A DNA stretch of 11,110 nucleotides from DASUAO01 sp046484625. Its GTDB lineage: Bacteria > Actinomycetota > Acidimicrobiia > IMCC26256 > PALSA-555. Where the stretch lies: assembly GCA_046484625.1 (NCBI GenBank), contig JAWOIO010000048.1, forward strand, positions 1 to 11,110, in the 5' to 3' direction. Below, one piece after another: positions 5,489-11,110 of this stretch. Both the position numbers and the translations under genes were made by a program. Positions within the stretch are counted from its first letter, which is position 1, and every line of letters begins with the position of its first letter. The notes beneath the pieces are model-generated. The model did not search any database. It saw only the letters and a program-made list of their open reading frames with translations, and was not told the DNA's origin.

Positions 5489-6676
5489 ATGGAAGTCCGC
5501 GAGGCTGTCATCGTCGACACGCTCCGGACCGCGATCGGCAAGCGCAAGGGTGCGCTCTCCGGGTGGCATCCCAGCGACCTGCTCGGACATGCCCTCACCA
5601 ACCTCGTCGCGCGCAACGACCTCGATCCCGGCCTGGTCGACGACGTCGTCGGCGGGTGCGTGACGCAGGCGGGGGAGCAGGGCTGCAACGTCACGCGCAA
5701 TGCCTGGGTCGCGGCCGGGCTGCCGGCGCACGTCCCCGCGACCTCGGTCGATCGGCAGTGTGGTTCGTCGCAGCAGGCCGTGCACTTCGTGGCTCAGGGG
5801 GTCATGGCCGGCGCCTACGACCTGGCGATCGCGTGTGGCGTCGAGTCGATGACACGAGCCCCGATGTCGAGCAACGCCCGCGGCGGTGTCGGACCGTTCT
5901 CACCGTCGTTCCTCGAGGCGTGTGACGGCGTGCTGGGAACCCAGTTCTGGGTCTCGCAGGTGCTCGCGGACCGCTTCGGGGTCACGCGACAGGAGATGGA
6001 CGAGTTCGCGCTCGAGAGCCATCGGCGAGCGGCGGAGAGCACCGACAACGGCCACTTCGCCAAGGAGATCCTTCCCGTCCCGGTCAAGGACGAGCAGGGC
6101 GTCGAGACGGGCGTGGTGCTCGATGCCGACGAGGGCATCCGGCGCGGCTCCACGATCGAGGGACTCGCGGCGCTCCCGCCCGCGTGGGAGTCCGAGGACC
6201 AGCCGGCTCCCGACATCACGGCTGGCAACGCGTCGCAGATGAGCGACGGCGCCTCGGCGATGCTGATCGCCGATCGGGCGACGGCGGAGCGACTCGGGCT
6301 GCCGATCCGGGCCCGAATCGTGCACTTCGCAATCCTCGCCGACGACCCGGTGCTGGTGCTGAGTGCACCCAACCCGGTCACCCGGAAGCTTCTCGACCGC
6401 TCGGGGCTGAAGATCGACGACTTCGACGCGATGGAGTGCAACGAGGCGTTCGCCGCGATCGCGCTCATGTGGGCGAAGGAGTTCCACCCCGACCCCGAGC
6501 GCTACAACCCTCGCGGCGGCGCGATCGCGATCGGACACCCCCTCGGCGCGAGTGGCGTTCGCATCATGACGACGCTCCTCAACCATCTCGAGACGATCGG
6601 CGGCCGGTACGGGTTCCAGACGATGTGCGAGGGCGGCGGCCAGGCGAACGCGACCGTCATCGAACGACTCGGCTGA
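5489..6676 (+). CDS. Thiolase (acetyl-CoA C-acyltransferase)
   Basis: A complete thiolase of 395 residues, the standard length. It carries the nucleophilic Cys91 in DRQCGSSQQAVHF, the NEAFA motif (318-322), the catalytic His350 in GHPLGASG and the second active-site Cys380 in CEGGGQANAT. It catalyses thiolytic cleavage of 3-oxoacyl-CoA to acetyl-CoA and a shortened acyl-CoA, or the reverse condensation, in the cytoplasm. Family knowledge does not settle the chain length or whether the substrate is a fatty, steroid-side-chain or aromatic-derived acyl-CoA. The ATG at 5489 is chosen over the TTG at 5474 because TTGGAGG overlaps that TTG and lies eight bases upstream of the ATG. The gene diverges from etfBA across a palindrome-rich promoter region and is followed after four bases by an aldose-epimerase-like gene. 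Confidence 0.96.
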   Translation: MEVREAVIVDTLRTAIGKRKGALSGWHPSDLLGHALTNLVARNDLDPGLVDDVVGGCVTQAGEQGCNVTRNAWVAAGLPAHVPATSVDRQCGSSQQAVHFVAQGVMAGAYDLAIACGVESMTRAPMSSNARGGVGPFSPSFLEACDGVLGTQFWVSQVLADRFGVTRQEMDEFALESHRRAAESTDNGHFAKEILPVPVKDEQGVETGVVLDADEGIRRGSTIEGLAALPPAWESEDQPAPDITAGNASQMSDGASAMLIADRATAERLGLPIRARIVHFAILADDPVLVLSAPNPVTRKLLDRSGLKIDDFDAMECNEAFAAIALMWAKEFHPDPERYNPRGGAIAIGHPLGASGVRIMTTLLNHLETIGGRYGFQTMCEGGGQANATVIERLG

Positions 6677-6680
6677 CGGG

Positions 6681-7481
6681 GTGACGCCGCTGGTCCTCGC
6701 CGCCGGATCGGCGCAGGTGATCCTCGATCCCGACGACGGGGGGCGGATCGTGCGTCTCGATGTCGACGGGTTGCCGCTGCTCGTCCCCGCGGACGTCGAC
6801 GCCCATGCGCACGGGATGTTCCCGATGGCCCCGTGGGCGGGTCGGGTGCGCGACGGAGCCTTCGAGTTCCAGGGGGAGGCCTACCAGCTCCCCGTCGATG
6901 CGGCACCCCACGCGATCCACGGAACGGTGCGTGACCGCAGGTGGACGGTCGAGGAGGCCGACGCGACGCGTGCGACGTTGTCGGTGGACCTCGGACCGGC
7001 ATGGCCGTTCGCGGGGAGGGCGGTGCAGCGCCTGGAGCTCACGCCGGACTCGCTCGCGCTCGAGATGGAGGTGCACGCGACCGAGGTGGCCATGCCGGTC
7101 ACGTGCGGCTGGCACCCCTGGTGGAGTCGCGATCTGGGCCGTGGCGAAGAGCTCGAGGTCGAGCTCCACGCCGACCGGATGTACCGACGCGACGCCGAAG
7201 GGATCCCGAGCGGGGAGATCCTCGACATCGTGCCTCCGCCCTGGGACGACTGCTTCACGGACCTGGGGTCGCCGGTGGCCGTCCTCCGCTGGTCGGGTGC
7301 CGCGACGGTCACGATCGAGAGCGATTGCGCGTGCGCGGTGGTGTTCACCGAGCCGGCCCACGCGGTGTGCGTCGAGCCACAGAGCGGCCCGCCGGATGCG
7401 TTCAACCTCGACCCGCACGTCGTGACACCTGGTGAGCCGCTGGTGGTGAACATGACCGTGCGGTGGGAGCTCGACGGCTGA
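6681..7481 (+). CDS. Aldose 1-epimerase (galactose mutarotase-like) family protein
   Basis: A 266-residue beta-sandwich sugar epimerase-like protein. Visible family features are PWAGRVRDGAF (51-61, matching the usual NRI..G.F segment), His80 in HAIHG, His145 in GWHPWW (143-148), DDCFTDL (189-195) and VEPQSGPPDAFN (231-242). Glu232 in the last is in the position of the catalytic base, and the two histidines match the catalytic acid and sugar-binding positions. Family members interconvert alpha and beta anomers of hexoses, and some act on other sugars or sugar phosphates; the ligand is unknown here. The GTG start at 6681 lies four bases after the thiolase stop with a weak ribosome site (ACGGG), implying translational coupling. 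The functional link with a thiolase is not obvious. The gene ends three bases from the convergent LLM gene. Confidence 0.9.
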   Translation: MTPLVLAAGSAQVILDPDDGGRIVRLDVDGLPLLVPADVDAHAHGMFPMAPWAGRVRDGAFEFQGEAYQLPVDAAPHAIHGTVRDRRWTVEEADATRATLSVDLGPAWPFAGRAVQRLELTPDSLALEMEVHATEVAMPVTCGWHPWWSRDLGRGEELEVELHADRMYRRDAEGIPSGEILDIVPPPWDDCFTDLGSPVAVLRWSGAATVTIESDCACAVVFTEPAHAVCVEPQSGPPDAFNLDPHVVTPGEPLVVNMTVRWELDG

Positions 7482-7484
7482 GCT

Positions 7485-8360
7485 TCAGTCCACGAGCAGC
7501 GCGCGCATGGCGTCGAGCTGCTCGCAGTAGTGGTCGACGGAGTGGTGAACGAACCGCAGGTTGAGTGTCGTCGCTCCGGCCGCGCGCGCCGCCTCGACGA
7601 CCGCGCGGGTGCCATCCGGGTTCGACGACGGGTCCAGCGGCTCCGGCTGCAACCCCACGTCGAGCGGCGCCGAACGCGCCGCCCACGCATCCGAGGCGCG
7701 GGCGTCGGCCAGCGCCGCGCCGACGTCGGGCAGGGACAACCCGAACGGCACCCATCCATCGCCGATCTCGACCGCGCGTCGCAGGGAGCGTCGGGTGCGC
7801 CCCCCGATCCAGATGGGGACGTCGGTGCGTCCGGCAGTGGGGCGCACGACGAAGCCCTCGATGTCGTAGTGCGATCCGTGGTACTCGGGGTGCTCGAGGC
7901 CCCAGCACGTCCGCAGCGCGCGGATGGCGTCGTCGGCGCGTGCGCCCCGCCCCTCGAAGTCGGCACCGAGCATCTCGAACTCGGGCTCGAGCGACCCGAC
8001 GCCCACGCCGAGGACCAAGCGCCCGCTCGAGATCCGGTCGAGCGTTCCGTAGCGCTTCACGATCTCCAGCGGGTGGTGGTATCCGACGACGAGGACGAAC
8101 GTCGCCAGGCGTATCGTCGTGGTGCGCGCCGCGAGGTACGCGAACGTCGACAGCGGGTCCCAGTAGGTTGCGCCGCGGGTTCCGGCAACGTCCGTGGGAA
8201 TCGCGACGTGCTCGCTGCAGGTGACGTGGTCGTAGCCCAGCCGTTCGGCCGCGACGACCACTCGCTCGACCTCGGCGATGCCCGCGTCGAGCTCCCAGCG
8301 TGCGTGCGCTCGCGGGAGGGCCGTGAGCACCGGCGTCACGATCCCGGCGCGCAGCTCCAC
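7485..8360 (-). CDS. LLM class F420-dependent oxidoreductase
   Basis: A 291-residue luciferase-like monooxygenase-fold protein. Features are AERLGYDHVTCSEHVAIP (38-55), HHPLEIVKRYGTLDRISSGRL (95-115 region), GVGVGSLEPEFEMLGADF (118-135), RADDAIRALR (141-150), PIWIGG (182-187) and DGWVPFG (201-207). The GVGVG..EF..LG pattern and overall length fit the actinobacterial F420-dependent LLM group (Rv2161c-like), enzymes that use reduced F420 for hydride transfer to varied substrates. Cofactor choice (F420 versus FMN) is inferred from the subfamily. The GTG at 8360 begins the family-typical start (V/M-ELRAGIVTPVLT). Longer in-frame reading to 8897 overlaps the acyl-CoA dehydrogenase and is rejected. 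No Shine-Dalgarno is seen; with only 11 bases after the upstream stop, it probably relies on translational coupling. It is the last gene of a minus-strand operon. Confidence 0.92.
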   Translation of the reverse strand: MELRAGIVTPVLTALPRAHARWELDAGIAEVERVVVAAERLGYDHVTCSEHVAIPTDVAGTRGATYWDPLSTFAYLAARTTTIRLATFVLVVGYHHPLEIVKRYGTLDRISSGRLVLGVGVGSLEPEFEMLGADFEGRGARADDAIRALRTCWGLEHPEYHGSHYDIEGFVVRPTAGRTDVPIWIGGRTRRSLRRAVEIGDGWVPFGLSLPDVGAALADARASDAWAARSAPLDVGLQPEPLDPSSNPDGTRAVVEAARAAGATTLNLRFVHHSVDHYCEQLDAMRALLVD

Positions 8361-8371
8361 GGCGGGCGCGG

Positions 8372-9577
8372 CTACTTGCGGGGGAGCAGGGCGCGGTCGG
8401 CGATGATGTTCTTCTGGACCTCGGTCGCACCGGCGCCGATCGAGGTGTAGCGCTGGAAGCTGTACAGCCGGGTCCAGCTTCCACCGTCGACTGCGTCGGG
8501 TCCGCCGCGGGCGAGCAGCCCCGACGGCCCCAGCAGGTCCACGGCGAGCTCGGCGAGCGTCTGCGCGAGGTGGCTCCACTGCAGCTTCGCCAGCGGCACC
8601 TCGGGCCAGTTCTTCTGGCCCTTGATGATCTTCGTCAGCGCCCGGTAGTTCAGGAGCTTCGTGAACTCGATGTCGGTGTACGCGCGGGCGATCCGCTCGC
8701 GGATCGCCGGGTCCTCGAGCGCATCGGGATTCGTCGAACGGGCCGTCGAGATCATCGATCGGAGGTCGGCGGCCATCGTGATCGCAAGGCCGGCCGTCCC
8801 TACCCGCTCCTTCCCGAGCGTGCCCATCGCGACCTGCCAGCCGGCGCCCTCGTCGCCGAGACGATGGGCGACCGGGATGCGCGCATCGGTGAACCACACC
8901 TCGTTGAACATCTCGTCACCGACGATGTCGCGGATCGGTCGGCACTCGATGCCCGGGGTCTCCATGTCGATGATGAACGCCGTGATGCCCTCGTGCTTCG
9001 CGCCCCGTTCGATCGCGTCCGGGTCGGTGCGCAGGAGGAAGAGGCCCCACTTCGCCAGGTGCGCGGTGGAGATCCAGATCTTCTGGCCGTTCACCACGTA
9101 CTCGTCGCCGTCGAGGACCGCGGTCGTCCGCAGGTTCGCGAGGTCGGAGCCGGCCTGGGGCTCGCTGAAGCCCTGGCACCAGTGCTCGTCGGCCGACAGG
9201 ATGCCCGGCAGCCACTGCTGCTGCTGCTGCTCGGTGCCCCAGGCGATGATCATGGGGCCGATCTGCCAGATCCCGTTCGCGTTGTAGATGCCCGGCGCCC
9301 GGACCCGCGCCATCTCCTCGGAGTAGATGACGTTCTGCACCGGCGTCGCCTCACGTCCGTGCCAGTCCTTGGGCCAGTTGATGGCGGCCCATCCACCCTC
9401 GTCGAGGCGGCGCTGCCAGTCGCGGCGGCGCTCCTGGGTCCGTGCGATTCCGGCCTCGCGATCACCACCCGAGTCCTCGCCGCCCCAGTCCGAGAGGAAC
9501 TTGGGCAGCTCGACGTCGAGCCAGGCGCGCAGCTCGTCGCGGAAGGCTTCGTCTTCGGGGGTATGTGCGAAGTCCAT
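8372..9577 (-). CDS. Acyl-CoA dehydrogenase family protein
   Basis: A complete acyl-CoA dehydrogenase of 401 residues with the N-terminal helical domain (about 1-130), middle beta domain and C-terminal FAD helical bundle. Landmarks are WCQGFSEPQAGSDLANLRT (133-151), IWIST (167-171), TLGKERV (253-259) and GAGATEVQKNIIADRALL (381-398). It oxidises an acyl-CoA to the 2,3-enoyl-CoA and passes electrons to ETF, for which the fused ETF in this window is the obvious candidate. The usual MCAD catalytic Glu position aligns by eye with Ala382, whereas Glu257 matches the alternative base used by isovaleryl-CoA-type enzymes. The ATG at 9577 has AGGAGAG three bases upstream, and that site overlaps the stop of the preceding membrane protein gene. 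A five-glutamine run (117-121) is encoded by a CAG repeat. Substrate unknown. Confidence 0.95.
   Translation of the reverse strand: MDFAHTPEDEAFRDELRAWLDVELPKFLSDWGGEDSGGDREAGIARTQERRRDWQRRLDEGGWAAINWPKDWHGREATPVQNVIYSEEMARVRAPGIYNANGIWQIGPMIIAWGTEQQQQQWLPGILSADEHWCQGFSEPQAGSDLANLRTTAVLDGDEYVVNGQKIWISTAHLAKWGLFLLRTDPDAIERGAKHEGITAFIIDMETPGIECRPIRDIVGDEMFNEVWFTDARIPVAHRLGDEGAGWQVAMGTLGKERVGTAGLAITMAADLRSMISTARSTNPDALEDPAIRERIARAYTDIEFTKLLNYRALTKIIKGQKNWPEVPLAKLQWSHLAQTLAELAVDLLGPSGLLARGGPDAVDGGSWTRLYSFQRYTSIGAGATEVQKNIIADRALLPRK
9215..9229 (-). repeat. (CAG)5 microsatellite within the acyl-CoA dehydrogenase gene
   Basis: Five uninterrupted CTG units on the plus strand encode Gln117-121 of the acyl-CoA dehydrogenase, in the loop where family members usually read GTEEQK.RWLP. 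A pure codon repeat suggests slippage; it does not disrupt the frame. Confidence 0.9.
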
Positions 9578-9585
9578 GTGCTCTC

Positions 9586-10218
9586 CTACAGCTGCTTCCA
9601 GGCTCGGACCTGCGCATCGAGCTCGTTGACGAGTGTCTCGATCGAGCGCGCGGCGCTCTCGGCAGGGCCCAGGGACCCTTCGCTGAACTCGTCGCGGTAG
9701 ACGCCGACGAGCTCGATCACGGACGCGGCCGTCGAGGCGGCCGTATCGGCGACCTCGGCAGCCTCCTCGGTGGCCCGGCCCTGGATCTGGACGATCCGCT
9801 GATACGCGAGCTCCATCTCCTCGAGATGGACGGCGACCTCCCGGCTCCAGCGTCGGAGCGACTTGACGTCCGTGACCTGGTCCGCCGATGCCGGAACCGC
9901 GCGGGCGGCGTCCGCGAACTGCTGCGTGTGGCGGACGAAGTTGCCGGGAGGGGGAGGCTCCGAGCGGAGCAGGACCCACCACGCGCCGGCGCCGACCGTC
10001 ACGATCACGAGGAGCGCGACGAGCAACCGCTGGGGCACCATGCCGTGGGAGGTTGGCCGCGAGCGGCGGCGGGCGTCGATCGGCGACGGTGTGCCGGACC
10101 GGCCGGGTCGCGGGCGTTCGTGCGTCGGGCGGGCGACAGGAGGCCGGGCGCGGGGAGGAACGGCCACCCGGCCCACACTAGGGGTCGGGTGGCGCGTCGG
10201 CGTGGTCGGTGCGGGCAT
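9586..10218 (-). CDS. Hypothetical single-pass membrane protein with Pro/Arg-rich N-terminus
   Basis: I do not recognise a family. The 210-residue reading has a proline- and arginine-rich N-terminus (1-58) and one membrane helix at about 64-84 (LLVALLVIVTVGAGAWWVLL). A mostly helical outer domain follows (95-210), with alanine- and glutamate-rich stretches (for example EEAAEVADTAASTAASVIEL, 151-170) suggesting a helical bundle or coiled coil. With Arg/Lys on the N-terminal side, the C-terminal domain is probably extracytoplasmic. A shorter start at 10041, just before the helix, would give 151 residues. Neither start has a convincing ribosome site; 10218 is chosen because it retains the basic segment. 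Its stop is 8 bases from the acyl-CoA dehydrogenase start and overlaps that gene's ribosome site, so they are probably one operon. A weak -10-like TATCGT lies at 10272-10277 (minus strand). Confidence 0.7.
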   Translation of the reverse strand: MPAPTTPTRHPTPSVGRVAVPPRARPPVARPTHERPRPGRSGTPSPIDARRRSRPTSHGMVPQRLLVALLVIVTVGAGAWWVLLRSEPPPPGNFVRHTQQFADAARAVPASADQVTDVKSLRRWSREVAVHLEEMELAYQRIVQIQGRATEEAAEVADTAASTAASVIELVGVYRDEFSEGSLGPAESAARSIETLVNELDAQVRAWKQL

Positions 10219-10567
10219 GGGCGAGCCGGTCCCTCGGGTCGGGGCGGACAGGCGGTCGGGCGTCAGACGGCACGATAGCGAGCCGAACGGGCCCTTGACT
10301 AACGTGCGTGTCAGGTTTCGCAACGGCGACCGCGGTGCCGTCAGGGGATGGCGCGACGCTCTGAATCTGGTCCTCGTACACCGCGCTCCAAACCAGCTCG
10401 GGCTCCCGGGCGCGCCGCTCGTCTGCCTTGGTCGTCGAGGTGGTGTTCCCTTGGGCTGGTGCTCGTGCATGCACTCCCCCCGCGCCGCTCGATCCGGCCA
10501 CCACCAGCGCCATCGTTGCGACCACCGCTACGACGGTCAGTCGTACCCCGGCGCTCCTGCTCCTCAT
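10178..10567 (-). CDS. Hypothetical secreted protein, possibly a truncated beta-propeller start
   Basis: The 129-residue ORF starts with an excellent ribosome site (GGGAGG six bases before the ATG) and a clear Sec-type signal peptide: RSR near the N-terminus, then a hydrophobic core at 8-24 and small residues before HARAPA. A Thr/Ser-rich linker is followed by VWSAVYEDQIQSVAPSPDG (58-76 region) and TAVAVAKPD, which resembles the first blade of a WD40/PQQ-like beta-propeller. After residue ~84, codon use changes: third positions become T/A-rich and the translation looks random, and the ORF end overlaps the next gene's start by 41 bp. I infer that a longer propeller gene has lost everything after its first strands, or that the true protein is short. 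Product and activity are unknown. Confidence 0.45.
   Translation of the reverse strand: MRSRSAGVRLTVVAVVATMALVVAGSSGAGGVHARAPAQGNTTSTTKADERRAREPELVWSAVYEDQIQSVAPSPDGTAVAVAKPDTHVSQGPVRLAIVPSDARPPVRPDPRDRLAHARTDHADAPPDP
10296..10320. promoter_or_regulatory. TGACTA/TGTCAGGTTTCG element upstream of the acyl-CoA dehydrogenase operon
   Basis: TGACTA (10296-10301) and TGTCAGGTTTCG (10309-10320) occur with a 7-base spacer. The same two blocks occur with a 3-base spacer at 5423-5443 in the etfBA-thiolase region. The site is about 80-100 bp upstream of the membrane protein start on the minus strand, in a stretch of lost codon bias. It may be a related operator, but the different spacing weakens the case. 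Confidence 0.33.
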
Positions 10568-11110
10568 CGCGCACCTCCCGATCCCGTGCACGGCATCGCG
10601 CGTCGCGGTCTGCGGCGCGCGTCGTCATCGTGTCCAAGCGCAGGCGGGATCGCTGGGCACAACCGGCCGCGACTTTGCGGACCAACGTCTCAGAGACGGC
10701 AAAGCGATGTCAGGCTGCGATCTGCTCTGCCGGCGGCCTCGATGGCTTCACCGGGCTTCGCGTCGGCGGCGCGCCGGGGTCTGAGCCCACTCGGTCCGAT
10801 CCGTTCCGTGGTAGCCCCCCGCTCTGGTCGGCCGGCGTGGGTCGCTTCCACCGCGTGGCCGCGCAGCTCAGCCTCCCCATCGAGGTCGCCGAACGCGCCC
10901 GCACCACGAGCGCATGGACCTCGACGATGTCCAAACACCCGCGACGCAACTTCGCCGCGGCACCGTGCTCGAGGTCCGCGGACTCGCTCGATCGGTACCC
11001 CGCTCGACACCACGATGTCGTCGAGCGCATCGTGAAGTTCCTCGACGCCGGCCCCGGCTGAGCCCGGTCGTGGTGTATTGGCTCGTCGACAGCGTGCAGT
11101 TTCTTCCCGG
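10568..11110. other. Region without a confident gene
   Basis: No ORF here has both a ribosome site and a recognisable product. The stretch upstream of 10567 should hold the promoter of the secreted ORF, but I see no convincing -35/-10 pair. A perfect dyad CGTCTC-A-GAGACG lies at 10686-10698 and a CGATGTCAGG decamer, shared with the etfBA-thiolase operator, at 10705-10714. A plus-strand frame ending at 11061 has protein-like composition from about 10815 (GRFHRVAAQLSLPIEVAERA, then a terminal VVERIVKFLDAG). It lacks a plausible start and resembles no family I can name, so it may be a gene remnant, faintly recalling alpha/beta-hydrolase C-termini. The last 50 bases show nothing identifiable. Confidence 0.5.

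Noticed and set aside
3711..5925. Two very long plus-strand ORFs (650 and 699 codons) opposite the ETF gene
   Set aside because: They are antisense shadows of etfBA in high-GC DNA. Their translations are Arg/Ser/Ala/Pro-rich with no family motif, and they run into the thiolase gene.
8361..8897. N-terminal extension of the LLM oxidoreductase frame
   Set aside because: It overlaps the 3' end of the acyl-CoA dehydrogenase in another frame and looks like a shadow. Family homology starts at the GTG at 8360.
10686..10698. CGTCTC-A-GAGACG dyad as a transposon end or terminator
   Set aside because: There is no matching partner repeat, no T-run and no transposase. It is only noted as a dyad within the gene-poor right end.
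9863..11035. Plus-strand 390-codon ORF across the hypothetical genes
   Set aside because: It runs antisense through two better-supported minus-strand genes and has low-complexity Arg/Ser/Pro composition.

Overview
The window is high-GC DNA with strong G/C bias at third codon positions. It has Actinomycetota-type content: an F420-type LLM oxidoreductase, several SDRs, acyl-CoA catabolism genes and a MOSC protein. The fused EtfB-EtfA and the overall style suggest an Acidimicrobiia-like or other uncultured actinobacterial lineage. That placement is inference. No rRNA, tRNA, CRISPR array, insertion sequence, integrase or phage gene was seen.

Layout, left to right. A partial SDR (minus, 1-350) diverges from a complete SDR (plus, 427-1197), with a TetR-like dyad between them. 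The second SDR is linked to a MOSC-domain gene (1265-2137) by a 17-bp tandem repeat. This repeat forms a staircase of stop/start (ATGA) overlaps. A truncated amidohydrolase (minus, 2160-2888) lacks the N-terminal metal-binding half. It diverges from a small DoxX-type membrane protein (3000-3524). A fused electron transfer flavoprotein, beta then alpha (minus, 3531-5366), diverges from a thiolase (5489-6676), which is followed after 4 bp by an aldose-1-epimerase-like gene (6681-7481). A minus-strand operon then reads, in transcription order: a doubtful secreted ORF (10178-10567), a single-pass membrane protein (9586-10218), an acyl-CoA dehydrogenase (8372-9577) and an LLM flavin/F420 oxidoreductase (7485-8360). 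The last ~540 bp hold no gene I can defend.

Functionally, the acyl-CoA dehydrogenase, the ETF and the thiolase form a coherent set: FAD-linked acyl-CoA oxidation, electron transfer from it, and thiolytic cleavage. The SDRs and LLM enzyme could act on related hydroxy/keto or alicyclic intermediates. No enoyl-CoA hydratase, CoA ligase or regulator gene is present, so the substrate cannot be named.

The most unusual observations are: (1) the chain of ATGA-linked mini-ORFs joining the SDR stop to the MOSC start; (2) a CTGAC-N6-GTCAG dyad in two separate divergent promoter regions, with a related TGAC/GTCA element before the acyl-CoA dehydrogenase operon, suggesting a local regulon; (3) the fused EtfBA with an altered GQTG motif; (4) two apparently truncated genes, the amidohydrolase and a possible beta-propeller protein start. 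I see no clear evidence of a defence system or other wholly new multi-gene system.
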